A stretch of DNA of 43,753 bases, from positions 1 through 43,753 of the forward strand of contig JACCWI010000003.1 of NCBI GenBank assembly GCA_013697725.1. The letters are read 5' to 3'. Below are positions 15,091 to 23,113 of the stretch, piece after piece; positions within the stretch are counted from its first letter, which is position 1, and every line of letters starts with the position of its first letter. Origin of the DNA: Tatlockia sp. GTDB taxonomy: Bacteria > Pseudomonadota > Gammaproteobacteria > Legionellales > Legionellaceae. The notes under the pieces were generated by a model. It had not been told where the DNA came from, did not search any database, and saw nothing but the letters and a program-made list of their open reading frames with translations. A program made the position numbers and the translations under genes.

Positions 15091-16297
15091 TAAACAAGTA
15101 GATATTCTCATTGTAGGCGGCGGTTTAACCGGTGCTCTCTTAATGCTTGCTCTAGCGAATCAGGGATATTCCTGTTTGTTGGTAGACGCTAATCCGCCAG
15201 GTGCGCGAGTTGATCCTGATTTTGATGCACGCACTCTGGCATTGTCGCCAGCTTCTGTTCGCATTTTAGAAATGTTAAATTTATGGCCTCTTTTACAAGA
15301 GAGTGCCACTGCAATTGAGAAAATTCATGTGTCCGAAAAAGGCCGCTTCGGCACTACAAACATTAGCTCAGAACAAGATGAGCTGGGTTATATTGTTGAA
15401 ATGCAGCAAATTAATCAGGCTATTGAGCAGTTAATTAATAAAAATCTAATTTTAGCACCGGCACGACTTGTTGCTTTGGAAAAAAAGACAGCTCTGGCGA
15501 CCATAAGTCAGCCAATTGGCGAAGTAATAATTCAAGCTAAATTGATTGTTGCTGCTGACGGTACGGATTCTGCCTTGCGTCATTTGGCAGGACTTTCAGT
15601 AAAAACGAAAGATTTTCGGCAGCATGCACTGGTTGCTAACATTGGCTTAGCTCGAGCGCATCATAATGTTGCCTACGAGCGTTTTACTGCATCCGGGCCT
15701 ATAGCTCTTTTGCCGATGACGCAAAATCGCGCCTCACTGGTCTGGGCTCTAAACCCTAAAGAGGCTCAACGTCTGATGAGTCTTGATGAAAGCACCTTTT
15801 TAGCAGAGTTACAAAAAAACTTTGGCTATCGCTTGGGACGTTTTATCCGCGTAGGCAAACGGGCTATCTATCCTTTGCAGCAGCATAACATGCCAAATAA
15901 AATTTCCTGGCCGCTAGTATTTGTCGGTAATGCGGCCCATACCTTACATCCAGTAGCGGGACAAGGGTTTAATCTTGGTCTGCGCGATGTAGCAAGTCTT
16001 GCGCAATCAATTATCAAAAATGGATTAAATGAAAATATGTTATTAGGCTATCAACGCATGCGCGAGCATGATGAGTGGGCAATTACCCAATTTACTAATA
16101 ATTTGCTGGCCATTTTTAACAGTAAATTACCAGGTCTTGCAATGCTAAGGAATTTGGGACTAATTGCAATTGATAACTTTGCCCCGTTAAAACGTTGTTT
16201 AACTCATTACACCCGTGGTTTTGCTGGAGTGACTCCAGATTTAGTTTGTGGTATTAAATTAGACAGAAATGATGCAGCTGCTAGCGAAGGAATTTAA
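15083..16297 (+). CDS. ubiH: 2-octaprenyl-6-methoxyphenol hydroxylase (ubiquinone biosynthesis)
   Basis: A flavoprotein monooxygenase of the UbiH/UbiI/UbiF family. The dinucleotide-binding motif is ILIVGGGLTGALLMLALANQ near the N-terminus, the DG motif is LIVAADGTDSALRHLAG, and the C-terminal FAD motif is VGNAAHTLHPVAGQGFNLGL. UbiH hydroxylates the ring at C1 in aerobic ubiquinone synthesis. I prefer the GTG at 15083 (VADKQVDILIVGGG), which overlaps the end of pepP, over a TTG 24 bp upstream. UbiH and UbiI are separated in function mainly by order: in E. coli the gene after pepP is ubiH, followed by ubiI, as here. Confidence 0.9.
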   Translation: MADKQVDILIVGGGLTGALLMLALANQGYSCLLVDANPPGARVDPDFDARTLALSPASVRILEMLNLWPLLQESATAIEKIHVSEKGRFGTTNISSEQDELGYIVEMQQINQAIEQLINKNLILAPARLVALEKKTALATISQPIGEVIIQAKLIVAADGTDSALRHLAGLSVKTKDFRQHALVANIGLARAHHNVAYERFTASGPIALLPMTQNRASLVWALNPKEAQRLMSLDESTFLAELQKNFGYRLGRFIRVGKRAIYPLQQHNMPNKISWPLVFVGNAAHTLHPVAGQGFNLGLRDVASLAQSIIKNGLNENMLLGYQRMREHDEWAITQFTNNLLAIFNSKLPGLAMLRNLGLIAIDNFAPLKRCLTHYTRGFAGVTPDLVCGIKLDRNDAAASEGI

Positions 16298-17470
16298 ATG
16301 AGCTATCAAGTCGATGTAGCTGTGATTGGCGCGGGAATTGTAGGCCTGGCTGCTGCTTTAGCCATGACTTTACGTGGTTTTTCAGTAGCCTTGATTGATG
16401 CTGATTCGCTTATTATAAATTCTCTAAAACCTGAAGCCAGAGTATATGCTCTAAACCAAGCCTCTCAAGAATTATTGCAGGGTTTGGGCGTATGGGAACA
16501 TCTTGATTTATCACGTTTGGCATCCTATCAACAGATTTATGTTTGGGATGCAGCCAGTGGCAAACATATTGAATTTGATGCCCGAATTATTGCTAAAGAT
16601 TCCTTAGGGCTTATCATCGAAGAATCTGCATTAAAACAAGCGTTGGTCAAAGCTATAGATGGTGCAAAAACGCTTAAGACTTTTGCAAATACTAAAATTA
16701 ACCAAATAAAATCTGCTGCCAATAGCATCTCTATTAGCGGTGAAAACTTTAGCTTAGACGCGCAATTATTGATGATTGCTGATGGGGGAAATTCGCCTTG
16801 TCGACAATTACTAACTATTCCTGTTAATTCCTGGTCCTATCATCAAGAGGCTGTTGTTGCTTTAGTAGCTACAGAAAAGCCTCATCAGAAAACCGCCTAT
16901 CAGGTTTTTAACTCAGACGGCCCCCTTGCTTTTTTACCTATGTCAGATGAAAAACTTTGCTCTATTGTCTGGTCAACCACCCCCGCTAATGCTAAACAAT
17001 TGATGGCCCTTTCTGATGAAGCCTTTAATCAACGGCTAACTCAAGCTTTTGCTGCCAAACTGGGTGAGGCTAAAGTGCAGGGAAAGCGCATCCGATTTCC
17101 ACTGACTATGCGCCATGTTCAGCAATACACTGGGGCTCGCTGGCTTTTGCTGGGGGATGCGGCTCATACCATCCATCCTCTCGCGGGTTTGGGCCTTAAT
17201 GTAGGTTTGGCTGATGTTGCTGTTTGGCTTAAATGTTTTGATAAAGGTAAAAATGAATTAAACGCAAAGAAAATTTTAGGTGCTTATCAACGCGAGCGTA
17301 AACATGCAGTTTGGCAAGTTATTGCTATGATGGGTGGATTAAAAACTTTATTTGCCAATCCTCTACCGCCGATCATTGCATTACGAGGTTTTGGCTTAGA
17401 ACTTTGTAATCGGTTTTCACCCATTAAGCGCTTGTTTATCGAACAGGCCATTGGCAAAAAGCTCAGATAA
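16298..17470 (+). CDS. ubiI: FAD-dependent ubiquinone-ring hydroxylase (UbiI/VisC type)
   Basis: A 390-residue paralogue of the preceding gene, with VAVIGAGIVGLAAALAMTLR (Rossmann motif), LLMIADGGNSPCRQLL (DG motif) and LLGDAAHTIHPLAGLGLNVG (second FAD motif). UbiI hydroxylates C5 of the ubiquinone precursor. The start follows the ubiH stop directly (no gap), so it is the last gene of the ygfB-pepP-ubiH-ubiI operon. Assignment as UbiI rather than UbiF or UbiM rests on gene order. Confidence 0.83.
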   Translation: MSYQVDVAVIGAGIVGLAAALAMTLRGFSVALIDADSLIINSLKPEARVYALNQASQELLQGLGVWEHLDLSRLASYQQIYVWDAASGKHIEFDARIIAKDSLGLIIEESALKQALVKAIDGAKTLKTFANTKINQIKSAANSISISGENFSLDAQLLMIADGGNSPCRQLLTIPVNSWSYHQEAVVALVATEKPHQKTAYQVFNSDGPLAFLPMSDEKLCSIVWSTTPANAKQLMALSDEAFNQRLTQAFAAKLGEAKVQGKRIRFPLTMRHVQQYTGARWLLLGDAAHTIHPLAGLGLNVGLADVAVWLKCFDKGKNELNAKKILGAYQRERKHAVWQVIAMMGGLKTLFANPLPPIIALRGFGLELCNRFSPIKRLFIEQAIGKKLR

Positions 17471-17574
17471 ATCTGGCAAGTGGTTAAAGCCAAACTGAAT
17501 CGTTATAGAAAACTTTTTTTGGATGAGGTATAAACTTATCCGATTAAGCTATAACAATTTTAAGGGATTTGACA

Positions 17575-18363
17575 ATGGCTATAAATAAATTCGTATTAGT
17601 GGCTTTAAGCTGTTGTTTATCAGCAACGGGTTTTACAGGCTCAATGGGATGGGAGTCCAACTTTGGCAATACGGGCTTTGTTGCCACTCTTAGCGCCGGT
17701 CCGGCCTGGGCTCGACCTGGTGAGCGGCATACGCTAACACTTCACCCTACCCTACAACAAACGTTTCTACCTGTTCGTCAATCGCGTGCCCTTAGATTGG
17801 TGAGTACAGCAGATGGTACTAGGACTTTAGCAACAGGCGAACTTTTTTTGGGCATGCGTAACGCAGTTAATTCTGTGGTCGAAGGTCAACTGGGACTTAG
17901 TCTGGGTGCTTCTACGTCGGTTAGGTTAAAAGGTTCGGCACTGCAAGACACTAATCCTTTGCACCATAATTTTAATTATTCTTATAATATTCGAAATAGC
18001 CGAGTCGCCGCTAAAGCCAAATTTTTATACGATACTGATTTTTATGACCTCTTTCCTTATTTAAGTGGCAGCGCAGGTCTGAGCTTTAATCGCGCTTCGG
18101 GCTTTTCTTTTAGCTCTAAAATTCCAGGTGAAATCCCTCCTCCTGCTTTCCATGATAATAGCCAACATGAATTAAGTTACAGTATTGGAGTTGGATTGGA
18201 AACAACCCTGGATGCTGGTTGGCGATTAGGCTTAGGCTATGAATTTTTAGATTGGGGCCGTTCGGCCTTAGCCCGAGCTATAGGACAAACTGTAGGTCAA
18301 GGGCCCTATGTATCTCATTTGCGTTCACATGAGTTATTAGTGTCGGTGACTTATCTGGCTTAA
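17575..18363 (+). CDS. Outer-membrane beta-barrel protein, function unknown
   Basis: About 262 residues with a signal peptide (MAINKFVLVALSCCLSATGF) and a mature region of alternating hydrophobic/polar strands. Strands such as TGFVATLSAGPAWA, LRLKGSALQD, SYSIGVGLETTL and GWRLGLGYEFLDWG end in LLVSVTYLA. The C-terminal aromatic-rich strands are typical of outer-membrane barrels of the OmpW/OmpA-like size (8 strands). This type of protein is common and variable in Legionella. The ATG at 17575 is preferred over the TTG two codons before it. A terminator-like hairpin follows, so it is probably a single-gene unit between the ubi operon and the efflux operon. Confidence 0.7.
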   Translation: MAINKFVLVALSCCLSATGFTGSMGWESNFGNTGFVATLSAGPAWARPGERHTLTLHPTLQQTFLPVRQSRALRLVSTADGTRTLATGELFLGMRNAVNSVVEGQLGLSLGASTSVRLKGSALQDTNPLHHNFNYSYNIRNSRVAAKAKFLYDTDFYDLFPYLSGSAGLSFNRASGFSFSSKIPGEIPPPAFHDNSQHELSYSIGVGLETTLDAGWRLGLGYEFLDWGRSALARAIGQTVGQGPYVSHLRSHELLVSVTYLA

Positions 18364-18406
18364 CCATAATCAGTAAATTTCAGTAAAATTAGAGCGAGCT
18401 ATCTGC

Positions 18407-18433
18407 AAGGCAAGGTTATGAATCTTGCCTTTC
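18407..18433 (+). terminator. Terminator-like hairpin after the beta-barrel gene
   Basis: AAGGCAAG-N9-CTTGCCTT forms a perfect 8-bp stem, followed by a short T-rich tail (TTTCCTATT). It separates the beta-barrel gene from the TolC-type operon. Confidence 0.55.
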
Positions 18434-18504
18434 CTATTAAAAATTGCCTTAATTGTGTTAAAGTATGGCTTAATTTTAAACATTAAACTCAGGTGGATTA
18501 ATCC

Positions 18505-20094
18505 TTGTTGTTATTTTTTAAAAATTGGTGGAAATTGCTGCTGTGCCTTTATTTAACTATTGCCTATTCTTCTCCCCTAGAGGCAGCAAATTTAAACCTG
18601 TTCAAACCTTTAAACGATTCACAGCTTGAGGCCGAGGAACGCTTGCATAAAGCAATCGATAACCCTGAATACATGCTTAAAAATTGGGTCAATTTGCCTC
18701 GCTCGCCAGACGTCAACTCGCATAAAATGCATCACCTTAGCCTGCGTGAGGCTATTATGCTTGCGCTTCGCTATAATCCTAATATTCAAAATGCAGAACT
18801 CGACCGCATAGTGCAGCGTTATCAATTACGACTAGCTCATAATGAATTTGAATTACAATACGCACTGGGAGCCTCTGCGGCAATTGACCAGTCTCAATAT
18901 AGCGGTGTAGGTAAAACCACCAATACCACTTATCTCGTTACCCCGGAATTAAATTGGACTTCAAAAATGGGTACGCAAATTGGTCTTAATATTGATAATA
19001 ATGTGTCTAATTATAATAGCTTTTCCCCTGTTCTTAATTTCTCTATTAAACAACCTCTTTTACGTGGTTTTGGAAGAGCGGCTAATGAATCCGGATTGTT
19101 AAATGCTATTGATGGAGAATGGCTCAACAAATTAAGTTTACAGCAAGCGGTAATTGATCAAGTTACTCAGGTTATAAATGCTTATAGAGCCTTGATTTTA
19201 GGTGCTAATAATTTACAAAACCAAAAATTACAGCTGGAAGAAGCACAAAAAACCTATCAAATTAATGAAAAAAAAATAGCTGCAGGCCAATTGGAGCCCA
19301 CAGGAAATATTCAACAATCCTATCAAGTAGAATCATTAAGCTTAATGCTTGAACAGGTAGAAAATAATTTTAAAGTAGCTGCACAAGATTTACTTCAAAT
19401 AATTGGCCTAGATCCAAAGATGCGTTTAGCGGTACCCTCTAATGTAGTGGTTGACAAAATAATTCTGCCTAATCTTCAAGCATCCATCGCTTGGGCCTTA
19501 GAACACAATCTGCAATATTTAGCTCAAAAAATGGCCTTGCGTGCTGATCAAAGGGCTTATAAACTGGCGCAAAATCAACAGCGTTGGCAGCTTGATCTAG
19601 GCGCTAATATCCAGACCGGTCGGATCAGCAATGTGAATTCTAATACTCATCCGTCTATTTATAATGGTCAAAACACTAATAAAACTGCAAGCCTAACTCT
19701 AACTATTCCTCTACATGATTTAAGCCGCCGTAGTCAGCTAATTAATGCCAAAGTTAAACTTGAAAAAGACAAATTAAATCTACTCGCAATGAAGCGTGCT
19801 CTGGAAACAACAATTACTAATACCATCACAAGTATTGAAAGTTTGGCCAAGCGCTATCGATTGGCGGAAAAGCAAGTAATCTTAGCTGAAAAATCTTATA
19901 TTCTGGAAAAAAAGAAGCTCCAGGCAGGAATTGCCAGCGCATTGGATGTTAATAATACGCAAAATCAATTAATACAGGCTCAAAGGGGCTTAATTGATGC
20001 CAAAATCGCTTATCTTAATCAGTTATCAAACCTGGATAGAATCCTTGGAACAACGCTTGAACATTGGCATATTAAACTTAGGTATGGTGGATGA
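18505..20094 (+). CDS. TolC-family outer-membrane efflux channel
   Basis: A 529-residue outer-membrane factor. A hydrophobic leader (FKNWWKLLLCLYLTIAYSS) is followed by SLREAIMLALRYNPNIQNAELD, the conserved first helix of TolC-like proteins (L.eAi..AL..Np.l..a). Further repeats follow, including VINAYRALILGANNLQNQK, and a second half with SIAWALEHNLQYLAQKMALRAD and GIASALDVNNTQNQLIQAQ, as expected of the internal duplication. Several TolC helices are rich in Gln and Asn. The start is TTG at 18505 with AGGTGG upstream; no ATG lies near. The channel links the inner-membrane MacAB-type pump to the outside. The stop overlaps the downstream adaptor gene by ATGA. Confidence 0.88.
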   Translation: MLLFFKNWWKLLLCLYLTIAYSSPLEAANLNLFKPLNDSQLEAEERLHKAIDNPEYMLKNWVNLPRSPDVNSHKMHHLSLREAIMLALRYNPNIQNAELDRIVQRYQLRLAHNEFELQYALGASAAIDQSQYSGVGKTTNTTYLVTPELNWTSKMGTQIGLNIDNNVSNYNSFSPVLNFSIKQPLLRGFGRAANESGLLNAIDGEWLNKLSLQQAVIDQVTQVINAYRALILGANNLQNQKLQLEEAQKTYQINEKKIAAGQLEPTGNIQQSYQVESLSLMLEQVENNFKVAAQDLLQIIGLDPKMRLAVPSNVVVDKIILPNLQASIAWALEHNLQYLAQKMALRADQRAYKLAQNQQRWQLDLGANIQTGRISNVNSNTHPSIYNGQNTNKTASLTLTIPLHDLSRRSQLINAKVKLEKDKLNLLAMKRALETTITNTITSIESLAKRYRLAEKQVILAEKSYILEKKKLQAGIASALDVNNTQNQLIQAQRGLIDAKIAYLNQLSNLDRILGTTLEHWHIKLRYGG

Positions 20095-21227
20095 GAAATT
20101 CTATATTAGTAATTATTCTGCTCGGCTTGTTAACAAGCTGCGGTAGTCAGCAGAGTCAGAAAAAAAATAGTGGCCAAAAAACCTATGAGGTTAAAACCCA
20201 GCCAGTTCATAATCGCTTATATTTTAGTGGCACTATTCAGCCGCTACAGGAAAGCGCACTTACCACGCCATTGAGTGCAGTGGTGCAAACGATGCATTAT
20301 CACTATGGTCAACAGGTCAAAAAGGGCGATATAATTTTGACCTTGATTTCAAGTGAGTTAGAAAAACAATACGATGCCACTCTGACTGATTATCTCAAAG
20401 CAAAAGATAGCTATGCCATCGCTCAGGCAAAATTCACCGGAACACAAGATCTTTGGAATGCAGGTTTACTCGCTAAAAATACTTTTCTCAGCGAACAGTC
20501 AGGATTAGCAAGCTCTCGTGTCGCTTTGATGCAAGCAACAAGAAAGCTTAAAGAAATGATGGAAAATATTGATCACGAGGGTGTAGACAAGCTATCAACG
20601 CTCAATATTGCAGAATTTGAAAAAGTTCGCCAAGCCTTAGCCGGCCACCATAATTCAATTAATTTAAAGGCACCAAGTGATGGCGTCTTGCTTTATCCCC
20701 CTAAAACAAGTGAAAGTCAGGGGAAACTGACGGTTGGTACTACTTTAAAAGCAGGACAAGTTGTGGCGCTGGTTGGTGATTTAACTGGCATACGTATTGA
20801 AATAGATATTCCTGAAGTAGATATTGATAAAATTCACAGCGGTATGCTCGCTAAAGTCACGGGAATTGCTTTAGGTAAGCAAGTTCTAAAGGGTACTCTA
20901 GTTGCAGTCAATGCGCAGGCGTCTAGCACTAACGGTAGCGCTTTACCAACTTTTAGTGCGGTAGTGGAAGTAAAATTGTTGAATGAAATTCAACGTTCCT
21001 GGATAAAAGTGGGCATGAGTTCATCCATTGAAATTGCGGTGGATAGTGAAGAGCAATTATTGATTCCTATCGCAGCATTGAAATTGGAAAAAGGAAAGTC
21101 GATAGTCAATTTGCAAGAAAAAGATGGTTCTCTTAAACAACGAATAGTAACGACGGGTGCCGCTCAAACGGATAAGGTAGTCATCGCTTCAGGGCTAAAG
21201 CCTGGAGATGTGGTGGCCTATGACTGA
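20091..21227 (+). CDS. MacA-type periplasmic adaptor lipoprotein
   Basis: A 378-residue membrane-fusion protein with a lipoprotein signal ending in a lipobox (LLGLLTSC, Cys17). The biotinyl-lipoyl-like half-motifs read VVQTMHYHYGQQVKKGDIIL and APSDGVLLYPP...VGTTLKAGQVVALVGD, flanking an alpha-helical hairpin (LTDYLKAKDSYAIAQAKF to RKLKEMMENI). The beta-barrel domain has VDIDKIHSGMLAKVTGIALG. It bridges the MacB-type permease and the TolC channel. A 4-bp overlap with the channel gene and an 8-bp overlap with the ATPase gene show a coupled operon. E. coli MacA is not a lipoprotein, but lipidated adaptors are frequent elsewhere. Confidence 0.87.
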   Translation: MRNSILVIILLGLLTSCGSQQSQKKNSGQKTYEVKTQPVHNRLYFSGTIQPLQESALTTPLSAVVQTMHYHYGQQVKKGDIILTLISSELEKQYDATLTDYLKAKDSYAIAQAKFTGTQDLWNAGLLAKNTFLSEQSGLASSRVALMQATRKLKEMMENIDHEGVDKLSTLNIAEFEKVRQALAGHHNSINLKAPSDGVLLYPPKTSESQGKLTVGTTLKAGQVVALVGDLTGIRIEIDIPEVDIDKIHSGMLAKVTGIALGKQVLKGTLVAVNAQASSTNGSALPTFSAVVEVKLLNEIQRSWIKVGMSSSIEIAVDSEEQLLIPIAALKLEKGKSIVNLQEKDGSLKQRIVTTGAAQTDKVVIASGLKPGDVVAYD

Positions 21228-21903
21228 ATTACTGGCGCTTACCGAGATTGCTAAAACCTATCAGATAGGTGGGATTAACTCCAAGGTGTTAAAAGAAGTT
21301 TCTTTATCCGTTAATGAGGGCGAGTTAGTGGCGATTATGGGTGCCTCGGGCTCAGGAAAATCGACTTTAATGAATATTATTGGCTTACTGGATAAGGCGG
21401 ATAAAGGAGATTATTTATTAAATGGCCGTAATGTTGCCAATTTAAATCAAGATCAACTCGCCGATTTACGCAATCAAACCATAGGATTTGTCTTTCAGCA
21501 ATTTAATTTATTGTCACGCTTGAACGCCAAACAAAATATTGCTCTGCCTTTGACCTACCGCAATGTTTCTCCCAATGACATTAGAGAGCGCGTTGAACAA
21601 GTGTTAGCTCGTGTAGGTATGCAAGGATTCATGGCACATAAGCCCTTACAATTATCTGGAGGACAGCAGCAGCGTATCGCAATTGCTCGTGCACTTGTTG
21701 GTGAGCCTCGCGTAATTTTAGCCGACGAACCGACCGGAGCGCTTGATTCTCAAACAGGCAAAGAAATAATGGCACTCTTTCAAGCCTTACACCAGGAAGG
21801 GCGTACAATTATTATGGTAACGCATGATGAACGAGTTGCTGCGCTTTGCCCGCGACGTATTACTTTAGCAGACGGCAAAATTATCGCTGAGACTCGACAA
21901 TGA
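21220..21903 (+). CDS. MacB-type ABC transporter ATPase
   Basis: A ~227-residue ABC ATPase of the MacB/LolD subclass. Walker A is IMGASGSGKSTLMNII, the Q-loop FVFQQFNLLSRLNA, the signature LSGGQQQRIAIARAL, Walker B VILADEPTGALDS and the H-switch MVTHDE. The 'NLLSRLNAKQNIALPLTYR' segment is typical of this subclass. The ATG at 21220 (MTELLALTE) is chosen over the one 12 bp upstream because it gives the usual N-terminus. It overlaps the end of the adaptor gene and the start of the permease gene. In E. coli MacB the ATPase and permease are fused; here they are separate proteins. Confidence 0.92.
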   Translation: MTELLALTEIAKTYQIGGINSKVLKEVSLSVNEGELVAIMGASGSGKSTLMNIIGLLDKADKGDYLLNGRNVANLNQDQLADLRNQTIGFVFQQFNLLSRLNAKQNIALPLTYRNVSPNDIRERVEQVLARVGMQGFMAHKPLQLSGGQQQRIAIARALVGEPRVILADEPTGALDSQTGKEIMALFQALHQEGRTIIMVTHDERVAALCPRRITLADGKIIAETRQ

Positions 21904-23093
21904 CCTTGCTAACTCATTTCCAGCAAGCGCTGGTAAACTTGGCCGCCTCGAAATTAAGATCATTCTTGGCCATCTTAGGTATTTTGGTCGGCACCGCGGC
22001 TGTGGTGGCTTTAATTAGTTGCGGCCAATTGGCGACAGAAAAAGCGCTGGAGCAATTTAAAACCCTTGGTACGGATTTGTTGGCCATAGCTGCTTATGAG
22101 ACCAGTCAAGCAAAGGCAAGTTCTGGCTCCAATCAAGTATCACTCGCATTTTGGCGACAATTGCCAGAGCATATTCCCTCTATTTTACGTGTTGCCCCAT
22201 ATAGTACCGGGTATCAAGGATTAAGTTTTGAGGGAAAAATCATACGTGGAGCAATAATCGGTGCTGATGAGTCATTGGCGAAGGTAATAAATATCCATTT
22301 AATAAGCGGACATTTCGTATCCTATCTTGATTCTTTTGAACATTTTTGCGTAATCGGTAATAGTCTGGCTAAGCAAATTCAAGAAGTCAGTATGGATGAG
22401 CCTTTGGGTAAGCAACTACGTATTGGCAATAATTTCTACACAATCATTGGTATCGCAGCGCCTTGGAAAGAGAGTGGGTTTTTTAATGAAGATATTAATC
22501 AAGCCGTAATTATTCCCATTGCAGGAATGGCTATGATATCTAAAGACAGTAAAATTGCTAATGCGATTTTTGAATTAAAGCCTGATAGTAAAATTGACGA
22601 GGTTATTGCTCAGATTAAATTACTCCTCAGCACTCAAGCACCAAAACTGAGTATATTTTCACGTTCTGCCAAGCAAATCATTGCATCAATGGAAAATCAG
22701 GGGCAGATATTTACTCTTTTATTGGCGGTAATTGGTGGGATTTCTTTACTCGTAGGTGGCATTGGCGTGATGAATGTCATGCTTGTATCGGTGAGTGAGC
22801 GAAAAAAAGAAATCGGAGTGAGAAAGGCAGTCGGTGCTAAAAATCGCGAAATCCAAGCTTTATTTTTAGTCGAATCGATTATGCTTTCGTTTTTAGGCGG
22901 CGTTTTAGGGGTGAGTTTAGGCTTAATTTTTACGAGGATTGTTGCTTATTTTTTCAGCTGGAACTTTAATATCTTCCTAATGCCGCCTTTAGCCGGTTTT
23001 GCTGTTTCAGTGGCAACGGGGGTTTTCTTTGGATTTTATCCGGCAAAACGAGCAGCTAATTTAGAGCCGATGGCATCATTACGCAGCGAATAA
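21900..23093 (+). CDS. MacB-type ABC transporter permease (FtsX-like)
   Basis: A 397-residue permease with a first membrane segment near the N-terminus (RSFLAILGILVGTAAVVALIS), a large periplasmic MacB_PCD domain (~45-270), and three C-terminal segments (TLLLAVIGGISLLVGGIGVMN, SIMLSFLGGVLGVSLGLIFT and LAGFAVSVATGVFFGFYPA). The cytoplasmic loop SERKKEIGVRKAVGAKNREI is the coupling loop that contacts the ATPase and is highly conserved in FtsX/MacB. This is mechanotransmission-type transport: the pump drives substrates from periplasm through TolC. Substrate unknown (macrolides, peptides, lipids or haem for related systems). The stop lies 20 bp from the convergent effector gene. Confidence 0.93.
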   Translation: MTLLTHFQQALVNLAASKLRSFLAILGILVGTAAVVALISCGQLATEKALEQFKTLGTDLLAIAAYETSQAKASSGSNQVSLAFWRQLPEHIPSILRVAPYSTGYQGLSFEGKIIRGAIIGADESLAKVINIHLISGHFVSYLDSFEHFCVIGNSLAKQIQEVSMDEPLGKQLRIGNNFYTIIGIAAPWKESGFFNEDINQAVIIPIAGMAMISKDSKIANAIFELKPDSKIDEVIAQIKLLLSTQAPKLSIFSRSAKQIIASMENQGQIFTLLLAVIGGISLLVGGIGVMNVMLVSVSERKKEIGVRKAVGAKNREIQALFLVESIMLSFLGGVLGVSLGLIFTRIVAYFFSWNFNIFLMPPLAGFAVSVATGVFFGFYPAKRAANLEPMASLRSE

Positions 23094-23113
23094 TCGTTGG
23101 GCAATTATACGCC

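Noticed and set aside
18446..18480. Repeated CTTAAT elements upstream of the TolC gene as a regulatory site
   Set aside because: Spacing (20 bp) fits no regulator I could name, and AT-rich chance is likely.
23094..23113. GGGC/GCCC mini-hairpin between the convergent permease and effector genes
   Set aside because: A 4-bp stem without T-tract is too weak to call a terminator.
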